Shown here: one piece after another, positions 26,045 to 35,989 of the stretch
Position numbering within the stretch: position 1 is the stretch's first letter
Layout of the letters: the number at the start of each line of letters is the position of its first letter
Assembly: GCA_015680685.1 (NCBI GenBank)
Contig: MNCI01030349.1
Location: forward strand, 36,237-100,236
Reading direction: 5' to 3'
Source of the DNA: Gnetum montanum
Lineage: Eukaryota > Streptophyta > Gnetopsida > Gnetales > Gnetaceae
Length of the DNA: 64,000 nt
The notes under the pieces: generated by a model
Told to the model about the DNA's origin: nothing
The model's input: the letters and a program-made list of their open reading frames with translations, nothing else
Database searches by the model: none
Position numbers and translations under genes: made by a program

Positions 26045-26282
26045 GGTGAAACACTGTAGCATTTATGCTGAAACACTATAGCATTACGCTGAAACACTGT
26101 AGCATTTACGCTGAAACACTGTAGCATTTACGCTGAAACACTGTAGCATTTATGCTGAAACACTATAGCATTACGCTGAAACACTGTAGCATTTACGCTG
26201 AAACACTGTAGCATTTACGCTGGAACACTGTAGGATTTACTCTGAAACACTGTAGCATTATGCTGAAACACTGTAGCAGCAT
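26045..26282 (+). repeat. 22-base tandem array inside the solo LTR
   Basis: Eleven units of 21-22 bases (GAAACACTGTAGCATTTACGCT). Units 1-4 and 5-8 repeat the same four variants in the same order, including a shortened ACTATAGCATTACGCT as the second unit, so the array grew by copying four units at once. Units 9-11 are more diverged. No other LTR in the window shows this array. Confidence 0.9.
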
Positions 26283-27199
26283 ATACGATGGGTGTATAGG
26301 AATGGAAGATCCTCATTTGGAGCCCAAAATCGGATCTTCAAGTGTCTGTGACCTGCTGGGGACCCTGGGGAAGGTCCTGGGGGGTCTAGACACTCCACTT
26401 TAGCATGTTTTGAGGAGTTTTGAGCCCCAAAAGTTGTTGTACGCTGGGCCTTACGTTGGGCATGTGGAGGCCAGCGTACAGGATGCATACTTAGTGATAA
26501 CCAAGTATTTTGAGCTTGAAATTTGCCAAGTTTGATGCCAGATGTCATCGTAGTCTTCTGTGGGTCCCAGGGAACTTTTACTTGCTTACTTTAACTTCGT
26601 TTGATGCTATTTTGAGGCTTTCAAGCTTGGTCATGCTAAGGACCAACATGACTTAGCTTAATTTCTGTCTTCAAGTGTTAGCCAAAATTTTTTGTGGTGT
26701 TTCACCACCCACATGGATGACCATGGAGAAAGGAAAGATTTTAGCAGGCATTGATTTGGAAGAAGAAGCTTGGGCCAATTTGAGTGAGAAAGAAATTTTC
26801 TGAAACTTGGCATTTGGTCTTGATAACATACCACTAGATATGGATGTAGGCCCATCTCAGGTTAGCCTAATTTTACTTTATCACAATTTATTTCATGGTA
26901 GCTTTATGCATTGCCTCTCTCACTCATTAGCTTATTTTTTGGTCTTACTCTTGATGTATGTAGGATTGAGTTGAGGAAAAAGGACCTAGTAGAGAAGTAG
27001 CTAAAGATATGGGTGAAGACCCATAGCCTCTTCATTGATGTTTTAAAATGTAATCCCCATTATTGGGTGATTTGCAACTCTGAGTGTGAACATGATTTTT
27101 TGGACTAAGTATTTGCAATGTGATGAAAAGTAAAATGCTTGTTCAATTTCCTTTTCCTAATGTTTTGGTTGATGTATTATCCCCCTTGTGGCCCCCATG

Positions 27200-27510
27200 T
27201 TATTGTTTAAGGTCATTTCAGGCCATAGTTAGTTTAAGGCCATTTCGGGTCATAGCTAGTTTAAGGCCATTTCAGGATGTGGGTAGTTAACACAAAGAGT
27301 GGGCTACCAGTTTTCGGCCTTGGTGGGCCATGAGATAGTTTAAGGCCATTTTGGGCCATTTTTAGTTTAGGGCCATTTTGTGCCATGGGTAATTTAAGCT
27401 TAGGGAAGGTTACTAGATTTAGGCCTTGGCAGGCTAGTTTAAGGCCATTTCAACTTGTGACTAGTTTAAGGTCATTACAGGCTGCTACTAGTTTAAGGCC
27501 ATTTCAGGTC
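27200..27510 (+). repeat. E2 tandem array 1 (AGTTTAAGGCCATTTCGGGCC type)
   Basis: About ten degenerate units with the core TAGTTTAAGGCCATTTCGGG, between the antisense-gene 3' end and protease. In pol sense this is the GGCCTTAAACTA motif of E1 array 1 (9295-9500). Confidence 0.75.
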
Positions 27511-27639
27511 ATGACAACATAACTAACAAAAAAGGTAAACACCATGCAAAATTAAAACTTGTACAAATAGAAAGTGTTAAAACCAAGGAATGAAAAAAGT
27601 AAAGTAGGGTCATGCCCTAATCGTGTAACTTTTTCCTAA

Positions 27640-30600
27640 CCTGATGTGGGTTAGGTGAAGCGTATGGCCTGGAGGACTTAAAAATGATATTCCTCTAAGT
27701 TATCATTAGTTGTTGAGAAAGGTAGCTCTACCGATATAGTTTTTTTTTGTAGCTCATCAATTTTTTTGGACTTATTGGAAGGGCAACATTGGATTTCGAC
27801 ATGGATAGGTGACACACCCTCAAAGATTTCTATTTTCGACCCCTAATCTATGTTTATGTTGTTTATATCTCGATGGGCTAGATCATCACCGAAGATCACC
27901 ACTTCTCTACCTACATAAGGTAGATGGATCTCTTGATGTATTCGTGAAGAGATGGCCCTTAGTTGGGCTAACCAAGATCTTTTCAAGATCAAATTGAACC
28001 CATGCATCTCTTCCACCATAATGAATTTTGTGCTAGTGGGGAATTGATCCCCTACTACAAATTTGATAGTGATGATCCCCTTAACCACAACCCATGTCCT
28101 GTTGAAGGACTTTAGACAAGAAGTTTTCATGGGCTTGATATGGTCTACTAGGCCTAGCTTGTCAACAATAGGAAACGTGATCACATTGGTTGTGGCTCCA
28201 TCATCAATGTGCACCATATGAATCTTATATTGACTTACTTGAATCATTATGAACATAGGGGCATTGGTTACCTAACCCTTTTCAAAATCAGCTTTAATAG
28301 CTTCATAATGAAAAATCAAGTGAGTTACCTATGTTTCTTTAGCTGTAGATGGAAGCATAACAGCATGAATGGTTGTTTCCTGTATGGGCATGTCTTCTTT
28401 AACGAGTATAGATGCTAACACACGAATCAAGGATTCACGGTGCACTATGGAGGTCATTACTAAATTGTACAAGCTTAATGTTGTAATTTTTTATTTTAGA
28501 GCTTGTTTAACTTGTGTAAGGGTGTCTAGAAATTCTTGCCCAATGCCCAGTAGTTTTGTAGTTTTTACTTCCTCCATGTACCTTGAGAGAAAAATTCCTT
28601 GAAAAGAAGGGGGTTTGGATTTTTGTTGAGCGGTAGGATTTTGAGCCTCAGCAATTGCTCATTGTGAATGCATTTTTTTTATATTTAAATTGTAAGGCCA
28701 TGGGAATCACCGATAAAGTGATGGGCTTTGGGGGGCCTAGCATAATGCATTCTCTAGTCATCTCATCCACTAGGCACTCATCACATTTTCTTAAGTGAGG
28801 AGGTTGTGATGTAGTTTCAACCACTAGAATCTGGGTAGGTGGTAAGTTTGTATACTTTGGTTCCCTTATAATAAAAGGTTCCTGTGTTTTTGGAATAGCA
28901 CATTGAGGGGCCTTAATCACAAAGGGGGCATCGGGCTCCTGTGGCTACCTTTTAATAACAAAAGGAGGCTATGGCATAGGTGTTAATGAAACCATAGTAG
29001 CTTGAGAAGGTGGATGGACCATATATGGCTTATGTGTAGACTCCATACTATTCTCAACACTAATAACATTAATAGTGTAACCTATATTATTAGCATTTAT
29101 CAGGTCTTTGTAGACATTCATTGACTGATTTTCTGGCTAGATAGGACTAGTTTCATCAAAACCAACTTATTTTGATCAATCATGTGTTGAACATTGTCTT
29201 TTAATGCCAGGCAATAGTTGGTATCATGACCATACAAGTGGTGGTAGTTACAAAATTGTTCAATCCTAAAATTTTTAGGCATAGGAGATTCGTCAAGTGT
29301 GGCTATAGAGGGATCACAAAGGATTTCACAATACCTCTCGTGACACTTATGGGCTTGTCCTAACATTTGCTTAAACTGAGTGAACCTAGCATTCAATAGA
29401 TGGTCCAATAGCTCCAAAAGTGTAATTGGCAATGGAGTGTATTTAGAGAAATCCTTATGCTCAAAATTTGGCCTCGATGTAGCTTGTGCCATGGCCATCG
29501 ATGTTGTGGTTTGGCTAACCCCCATGTTGCTAGAGTTTGATTCTTTGATAGTAGTGGTTGTGGTTTTAGGCACTTTGGTAGGATGTTTATTGTTGGGCTT
29601 AGTTTCATTGACCATAGCAGCCACAATGGCCTTTCACTTCTCTTTCTCTTTCTTTGCATATGAATTATTGTAAGTTATGTAAGCTCGGTCTTTACTCGCT
29701 TCTACTGCATCTTGTATACTTTTCGTTTGTGTGAAAGCCTAGCTAAGGGAACGTGGTGCTAAGTAATATAACTTAGATTTGATGAAATAATTTACAACAC
29801 CTTTAAAAATAGCAAGTAAATATGATTCGGTGATTGGTTCATAGATATCATTCAAAGTAGCACTCCAGCATTATATAATTTTTTGAATGGGTTCTAATGG
29901 TTCTTGCTTAATGTTCATAAGTTGATCTAAGGTAGCTTCTGGCTTCAAGTAATACTTGAAGCCAGTCACAAATTGGCTCAACAATTCTTCTAACATTGAA
30001 ATTGACATGCGAGGAAGCATGCAATACCAATCCAAAGCCTTACTAGTCAATGACATGGAAAAAACACAAAAAATTGCATGCGGCCATGACTATAATAAAA
30101 GGGACTCAGATCTAAAAGTAACAATATGGGAATTTGGATTGCCTTCTCTGTTGTATTTTGTGAACTAGGTGAGTTGTACCCTAGGAGGCAACATAAGTGA
30201 AGAAATGACTAGGCTAATTGGGTCATCATGATAAAAGTCCATGACTAGGACTATTTCAAAACTAGCAGCTTTAAGTCGCTTGACTTCATGAATGAGGGTT
30301 TGAATAAGCTGGAAGGCTTGTTCTAGACCTAGGAGTGTTACAACAGGTTGCATAAGTTGAACTACCTATGGCATCATTGGGGTGGTCATCATGGATGGTG
30401 TCATTGGTGGAACTACGAGTCCCAGTGGGGGAGGTATTGGAGCAATTCCCACTAGTGGGGCTACTTGAGTAGCCCACAATCCTATGGGTGGTGTCATTGA
30501 AGTGAAAACCATTTATGGTGTAGTGGGAATGGTCACCTACCTGGTTGTTGAAGCAGCCCATAGCCTCGTGGTTGGTTGTGTTATGTGCAAAGCTTGATAC

Positions 30601-31400
30601 ATTTGTGGTTACACATATTGTGGTGTTTGTGATAGTTGGACAATGGGGAACAACATCAATGTCCACCACGTAGTTGAGGTTGGGAATATTGCTGGCAGTG
30701 AAATCGACGTAGAGGAGATAACGAAATTAAGGCCCACTTGTGGTTGTGTCGTAGACATGGTATGTACATATGGTAATGTAGACATCACAGGTTGAGAAAA
30801 CTATACGAACTGTGAAGGAATATTAAAGGGAAAGAAAAATAAAGGCCTTTCATGCTGTTGAGTTGACAACATTTGATAACTTCCTACAACAAAGGAAGGT
30901 TTGGGCTATAAAAGTGTTGCCACTATTGCCAAAGAGGTGGAGGGCTATAACTAGTGCGGATACAACATAGGAGTGGTTTGTGAATTTTTTTGGTAAAGTA
31001 GGCCATCATGAAGGGGTTCCTCATAGTGAGATGTTGTATCTCACTCTTTTGATTCACTTAGTCAAATATGTTGATTTAATATCCATTTAAACATTTTAGT
31101 AAGTGGTATGATAGCCCCAGGAGTAGGAAGGAACTGTCTCCCATTTCAATAAATAATTTCAAAGTTATTCTTTTCTTCATATTCCTGATGGTCCAATGGG
31201 AGGCCTGCTTGGATCCTTGCATATAAAAAGTTATATCTCTCCTCATCATGAGCCACGCATTTGGACGATTGGTGTTGCAGTTGAAGAGATTACCATGGTA
31301 TCTACACTAGGCTAGGTGGTTGCTTAGGATCCATCACATGTTGCAAGGGATGGATCATCCCCAAGCTCAAGGTGGTGATTGAGGAATTCAGTGGGTTCAT
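27640..31400 (-). pseudogene. E2 gag-pro (decayed)
   Basis: Minus strand. The start is MNPLNSSITTLSLG at 31400. The N-terminal block (EERYNFLYARIQAGLPLD) is near 31230, followed by a proline/threonine-rich linker at about 30300-30990. The gag core at about 30200-29750 includes SLTSKALDWY and a LEELLSQFVTGFKY block. A Lys-rich stretch follows near 29640, then the knuckle-like block CNYHHLYGHDTNYC at about 29240, which keeps both Cys ends better than E1 does. The linker runs to 28600 and protease is at 28256-27843 (IDDGATTNV). Stops and frame changes are scattered throughout. Confidence 0.8.
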
Positions 31401-31831
31401 TTCTTTACTGTGTCTAAAAGAACATAAGAAATAAAGAAACAGGAAAGCTACACTGAAAGTAGGCAAAAAATGGCAAAGTCTAGAAATGTTGAAAAGTAGT
31501 AGTTTATGCTGCAACACTCACTATGCCAGACAAGGCTCACGTTGACAAAGTTGTTATGCTACACTTTCTATGCTACATGTGTTATGCTACATGTGTTACA
31601 AAGAGAGTTTGATGTAATATAGCATTTTGGGCTCTTTGTCCTACGGGGTTCTAGGGGAACCATTAACTGGGATCCAATTGTGCCAAAGAAAACATAAACA
31701 ACCCTTGCGCTGGCCTGTGATCTAGCTACTACCATAGCAGGTCCATAGGGATGTTACATTTATGTTAGCAAGGAGGTACAGAAGGCAGGTGGGACTACCT
31801 GTCACACATAGAAGGGAGATGGATGTTCAGG
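31401..31831 (-). other. E2 untranslated leader
   Basis: Leader between the primer-binding-like site and gag. It holds one copy of the segment that is amplified in E4. No coding signal. Confidence 0.5.
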
Positions 31832-31848
31832 CCCTCCTTCTAGCACCA
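31832..31848 (-). promoter_or_regulatory. E2 primer-binding-like site
   Basis: On the minus strand TTGGTGCTAGAAGGAGGG follows the 5' LTR end after a short GTTTT spacer, as in E1, E3 and E4. Confidence 0.6.
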
Positions 31849-31854
31849 AAAAAC

Positions 31855-33855
31855 TATAGCATCTAAAAAAATTAGTGGCTGGAACACTAAGAGGTTGTTA
31901 GGAACATAGCCTAACCCTAAGCCCACGAGAGGGAAATGTTGGGAAAAATGGAAATGGGGCACCTTGAGTGGTCTAGTCAATCAATTAGGGACTTAAGTGG
32001 TGTCCAATAACCATTCATAGGTAGTGATTTTAAGCATTACATATAAGAGCATGGAACAAGTAGGAGTGCAATATGCATAACAACGAGAGACTATGAGTGT
32101 AGGTGCATATGATAATACAAAGAAATAGATATAATAACAGATTAAAATGTTGTAGAGAAAGGAATGAAATGAGAGTACGAGTCAATAAATGCACCACCCC
32201 AAGATTAGGGGACGTGGCTTTTGATTGAATGATGTGTACAATTGGTATGCAATGTAGATAGAAATAGCTGGGTAGTAGGGCTATACGATCATGCTCTCTG
32301 GAGTGCTGCAGACATGGTGTTGACAGATAGGAGGAGTTGATGCTTGCTGGTCTGAGAGTTGCTACACTATGCATGGGCAAGTGTCACATTAAAGTGTGAC
32401 AGTGGAACAAGGATTTGGAAGACTCTAATGCTAAGATTTGCTGCTCATCAACTTTTGGCTCACCAATCTTCTACTGAAGCCAGCTGCAAAAGACAACCCT
32501 TAGAATGTTGTTTACTGGGGTATTTATTGAGCCAGGGTTGGGAGAAAGATGTGGTTTGGATGCCACATGTCTTGGGTCCCACATAGCATGAACATGAATG
32601 TGTCATGGTGATGTGCTATGCTCAAAGTGTGGTGCTATGTTGATGTACTACACTGAATGGAACAAGAACAGGAATGGAAAATATGCCAAATTATGATCAT
32701 ATTGTTCAAGTCGCATGTGCCAGAATCTAAGAACTACCATGTTTTTTACAAAAATTCCTAGAACAAATGTAGATTAAAGCCTATGCTCCGAGACTACATC
32801 TTCCCTTCTCTTTTGAGTAGGGTCAAGTGTAGGGACAACTTTGGGGATGAACAGGGGGTGTAAAAAAATAACAATAAAAAATAAAAAAAATAAAGCAAAC
32901 TATCGATCTTGGTTGCTGGAGATTCACCAAATCAAGAATGAGGATTGATTCCAAATTCTAGAAGCTTTTGAAGGCATTTGGAGGTACCTTTCCAAGTGTC
33001 ACACTACCTACACTACCTAGCATGTTAAAGCATAATGTCGACACTAAAAACAATTGCACTTTTGGCATGCTACACTATGCTACATTACACAGCATAGCAC
33101 AACGTAGCAGCTCTTTCTCAAGAAATTTTGTTAGAACCGAAGATGCCATTGTGAGATCTCATGAGACAAGAAATTTTAGTACCTATCAAAATGCATCTTC
33201 TAGGTTAGCATAGATTGATGCCTTCTCATTTAATTCTTGGACCACCTTTTGGAGCTATCACCCTTGCTCTGCTATGCTACGCTATGTAGTGTAGCATCTA
33301 GATTTGCATGAATTTTGTCAAACTTGCCATGCTTTTCTATGACACGTTGATCACACTTTATGGTGAAATAAGATAGGCAGCCTCAAAAGTCAAAGAATCA
33401 CCCAAATGCACCTTCTATGTTTGGTTCAACACTTAAAAAGATTTTAGTTCCATGTGGCCTACTATGCTGTCTATGCTGAGTAGCATAGCAGGTTAAAAAT
33501 AGAAAATTTGATGAACTACTTTGTGCATCTTGAACACTTTTAACTACTCCTAGCTTGGCACTTGGGTGGACTGATAACTGAGATGGCTTGGAAGAGAGAA
33601 AATTTACCAAATTTTTTAGCCCACCCTTGGTGTTCTTTTGGTGAAAATTGGCCATGGACATGGGTGCTACGCTGACTGTGCCAAGGGGTGTAGCAGATAG
33701 ACTCAGAAAAAACTTTGTAGGCATTAGGACTTCCAATATGCTATGCAATCTGTGTGACCCAGCATGAAACCACACTTGGAGAAATTTCACCTAGGTCTCA
33801 ATGCTCAGAAAAATCTAGTACTGAGTCACAATAGACCAAAATTGATGGTGTTTCA
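31855..33855 (-). repeat. E2 5' LTR
   Basis: On the minus strand it starts TGAAACACCATCAATTTTGG and ends GATGCTATA (final CA mutated to TA). It aligns with 12996-14963 along its length. Confidence 0.9.
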
Positions 33856-33860
33856 CTCCC
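33856..33860. repeat. Target-site duplication of E2, right copy
   Basis: CTCCC, one base different from CTCCT at 12991-12995. Confidence 0.7.
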
Positions 33861-35406
33861 TACCCCCTTTTTCAGCAAGTTCATTAAACATGAATTTGCC
33901 TTAGTTCACCCCAGGTAATAATGTCTCAACTATGACACCTGTTTCTTCGGCTAACAAGTGTTACCATATGATAACACTGAAGTGGTGGAGTAGGAATTCC
34001 AGGAATTCCTATGCAGTTAGATGGAACCAAACCACCTGGTGTCCCACATGTGTATGTGGTTTAAGAACCTTTGGTATAGGGTCACTCATGAAACATATAA
34101 TCTCCACTAGTTCGACCACAACGAGAACATGTTTCAGCAAGACCTTGCAATGCCACAATAGTGAAAATGTTAGTATTGGAAAAAGATAAAAAAATCATTA
34201 AAGGTTAACAAACAAACAATGAATAACATAAGATAAAAGAAAATAAAAATTTTATTATGTGCAACATAATTAACATTTCCTTAATCCCCATAGGGAAGGG
34301 ACATTGGCATCCATATCTAACATGCCTAATCCCCAACGAGGCACAACATTAACATTTACAATTTTCAAGAAAGTATCAAAAAATTTTCTAGCTGTTGGTC
34401 ACGCTTCTCGCAGAGCATGAAATTTTCAAACTCAAAATTTTTCTAACTATTGGTCATGCTTCACGCAAAGTGTGATATTTTCAAACACAAATTTTTTCTA
34501 AGTGATGGTTATGTTCCTTGTAGAGAATAACACCTAGCAAAGCTACTGGCAAAATTTCTAAGTGTTGATCACACTATCACGGAGCATGAGAACTGTAGAG
34601 CTACTGGAAAAAATTTGAAAAGGTTTTCTAAGTGTTGTTCATGCTACCATAGAGTGTGACAATGTAGTAGTCTCAGAATATTTAACTTTTTATCATGTGT
34701 TTAAGGAAACCCTTGCATGATAGGCACGATTATGGACTACTTTGGCCGAGTCTTGTCCTATGACTTGGGACACCAAAAAACCCTTATCCCATGCCCTATT
34801 ATGGGATGCCAAGAAAACCCTTATTCCATGGCATGATGTGGGATGCCACAAAAACATTGTTTAGTGTCATGATGCAGTACACACTCAAAAACCCCTATTC
34901 CACACTGGGGTGTGAGATGCCATAGAAAACCTCATCCCATCCCATGGTGTGGGACATGCAAAAACCCTTGCCTAGTGTAGTAGTTCTAGACATAAAAAAA
35001 GAACTATTACCCTAAGAAAACCTCATTCTGTGGCATGGGATACCAAGAACCCCTATTCTGCACCATGGCACAAGGGATGCACAAACCCTTGACACAGAAA
35101 TAGAAAATAGGATAAAAGAAAGAAAAAATGCATTGCACACACTCCCTCCCTAGCTATGATACAATGGTCATAGCTGGGGCAGTCGTGGTCCCTACCCATG
35201 ATAGGTTGCCTTCAAAAAATGCAAAACCCAAGAAACTCAAGGATGCATGGAAAGGCAAGGAAAGAATAAAATCACAGGTCTATAGCATTACGTCTTACCT
35301 AGCTAATGGCATGTCTTGGCATTCCTCAATGCATTCCTTGAAAACATGCCATACCTTCATCGACATTGGTGAGTCTAGGCTGTTTACATTTTTTCTTGCA
35401 TGCCAT
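33861..35406 (-). pseudogene. E1 antisense gene (aORF), exons 1 and 2a
   Basis: Start of the same gene, on the far side of E2. Exon 1 runs 35406-35299: ATG then a Lys/Cys-rich start and LTNVDEG, homologous to LANVDEG in E2. It has donor GTAAGACG at 35298. Intron 1 is about 1.15 kb. Exon 2 runs from about 34150 to 33861, where E2 inserted. At DNA level 33861-34150 aligns with exon 2 of the E2 copy (shared GGTGGTTTG, TTAGAATTCCTAC-like and GTGTTAT blocks). The alignment resumes without loss at 12995. Exon 1 has an in-frame stop. Confidence 0.75.
34200..35110. repeat. aORF intron 1 of E1: decayed local repeats
   Basis: Lies inside intron 1. It contains related stretches of about 70-90 bases (TTTTCTAAGTGTTGGTCATGCT type at 34390-34640), then repeats of AAAACCCTTATCCCATG and GGGATGCCA (34750-35080). 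No coding function. Confidence 0.5.
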
Positions 35407-35548
35407 CTTTAGTTGTTATGCTCTAGCTTCCCTTTTGTCATGCTCTAGCTTCCCTCTGTGGCTACTACACTCTACCTTGGTTATGCTATGCTTGGATGAC
35501 TATGGGCTCAAATGGTGAAAATGATAGGTTTACTATGGGTAAAACCTC

Positions 35549-35557
35549 TATTTATAC
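35549..35557 (-). promoter_or_regulatory. TATA box of the E1 antisense gene
   Basis: GTATAAATAG on the minus strand, about 145 bases before the exon 1 ATG. It is identical in core and spacing to the E2 copy. Confidence 0.6.
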
Positions 35558-35799
35558 CCTTCAGGGTCAAAGGACACATCACCCTCCTGAGACGTTCCAT
35601 GTCCTACATGTAACATGGAATGTCTCCTATCTCATGCGTAATGCAGGATGAGCATAGCACCAAGAGTTAAAAAAATTTTAAAACTTTTTTAGCTTCCTAT
35701 AGTTAAAAAAATTTTTACATTTTTTTTGCTTGCCTGATAAACATTCAGCTTGTTCCTACATTTCAAACCTTTCAAGCTTTTCTTAAACTTATACCCCAC

Positions 35800-35870
35800 A
35801 CATAGTCTATGGTTTGCTATGACCTTAAACTAGCAATTTTATGGTCAATTTAGGTCATAGAAAAGAAAAA
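35800..35870 (+). repeat. E1 tandem array 2 remnant
   Basis: One to two units (GACCTTAAACTAGCAATTTTATGG, then CAATTTAGGTCATAG) between the antisense promoter and pol. Too degenerate to count. Confidence 0.4.
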
Positions 35871-35989
35871 TAATAATAATAAATATATAAAATAAATCAA
35901 TTTACATACTACGTAATTAATTAAGTTTTCATATCATTACCTTCTTATTCAATGCATTTTTCTTTATTAAGACAGGTGTTGCTTAACAT

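Larger units (their letters stand above)
25268..26704 (-). repeat. Solo LTR inserted in the E2 antisense gene
   Basis: A 1,437-base LTR of the same family, without any internal region, flanked by perfect CCACC duplications. On the minus strand it starts TGAAACACCACAAAAAATTTTGG and ends GGTCGGTATA. It interrupts exon 7 of the antisense gene, which reads on across it (GPP before, PTWMTMEKG after). It is richer in CpG than its surroundings and holds exact GCGTATACGC palindromes (25920, 25955), so it is younger than E2. Unequal recombination between the two LTRs of a former full element is the usual origin. Confidence 0.9.
20910..27026 (+). pseudogene. E2 antisense gene (aORF), eight exons, unknown protein
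   Basis: Gene on the strand opposite to gag and pol, between protease and RT. Exons by comparison with E1: 20910-21028, 21944-22393, 22450-22753, 22851-23904, about 23990-24284, 24367-24507, 24598-26860 (split by a solo LTR at 25268-26704), 26964-27026. The spliced length is near 3.2 kb, or about 1,050 residues. Exon 1 encodes a short basic start and LANVDEG. Exon 4 carries a conserved block (AGLMNLFLALNPRI, FEIIDSLF, FDVPSNGLLMGE). Its spacing loosely recalls the plant mobile / plant transposon protein domains, a weak resemblance only. Exon 7 has a heptad-like region (VIEDL, LKKEKVNHVAELEDL) suggesting a coiled coil. There are stops in exons 2, 4 and 7 and a lost acceptor at exon 3. Tat-lineage elements are known to carry extra ORFs; I cannot place this one in a family. 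Confidence 0.8.
12996..33855 (-). mobile_element. E2: complete but dead Tat/Ogre-type element nested in E1
   Basis: Bounded by two LTRs of about 2 kb in direct orientation and by a 5-bp target duplication. Read on the minus strand: 5' LTR, primer-binding-like site, gag-pro, array 1, antisense gene on the + strand, array 2, pol, array 3, 3' region, polypurine tract, 3' LTR. It spans 20,860 bases including a nested 1.44-kb solo LTR, so E2 itself is about 19.4 kb. Over one stretch of about 117 aligned LTR bases (from 13123 and the equivalent part of 31980-32100) I count 12 differences, so it is an old insertion. It is the only copy here with both ends in view. Confidence 0.9.

Noticed and set aside
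25474-26127. Open frame of 217 codons on the minus strand
   Set aside because: It lies wholly in the solo LTR, across the TATA box and the 22-base array; repetitive composition, no homologue in the other LTRs.
26045-26282. CRISPR-like array
   Set aside because: Units are directly adjacent with no spacers, in plant retrotransposon DNA.
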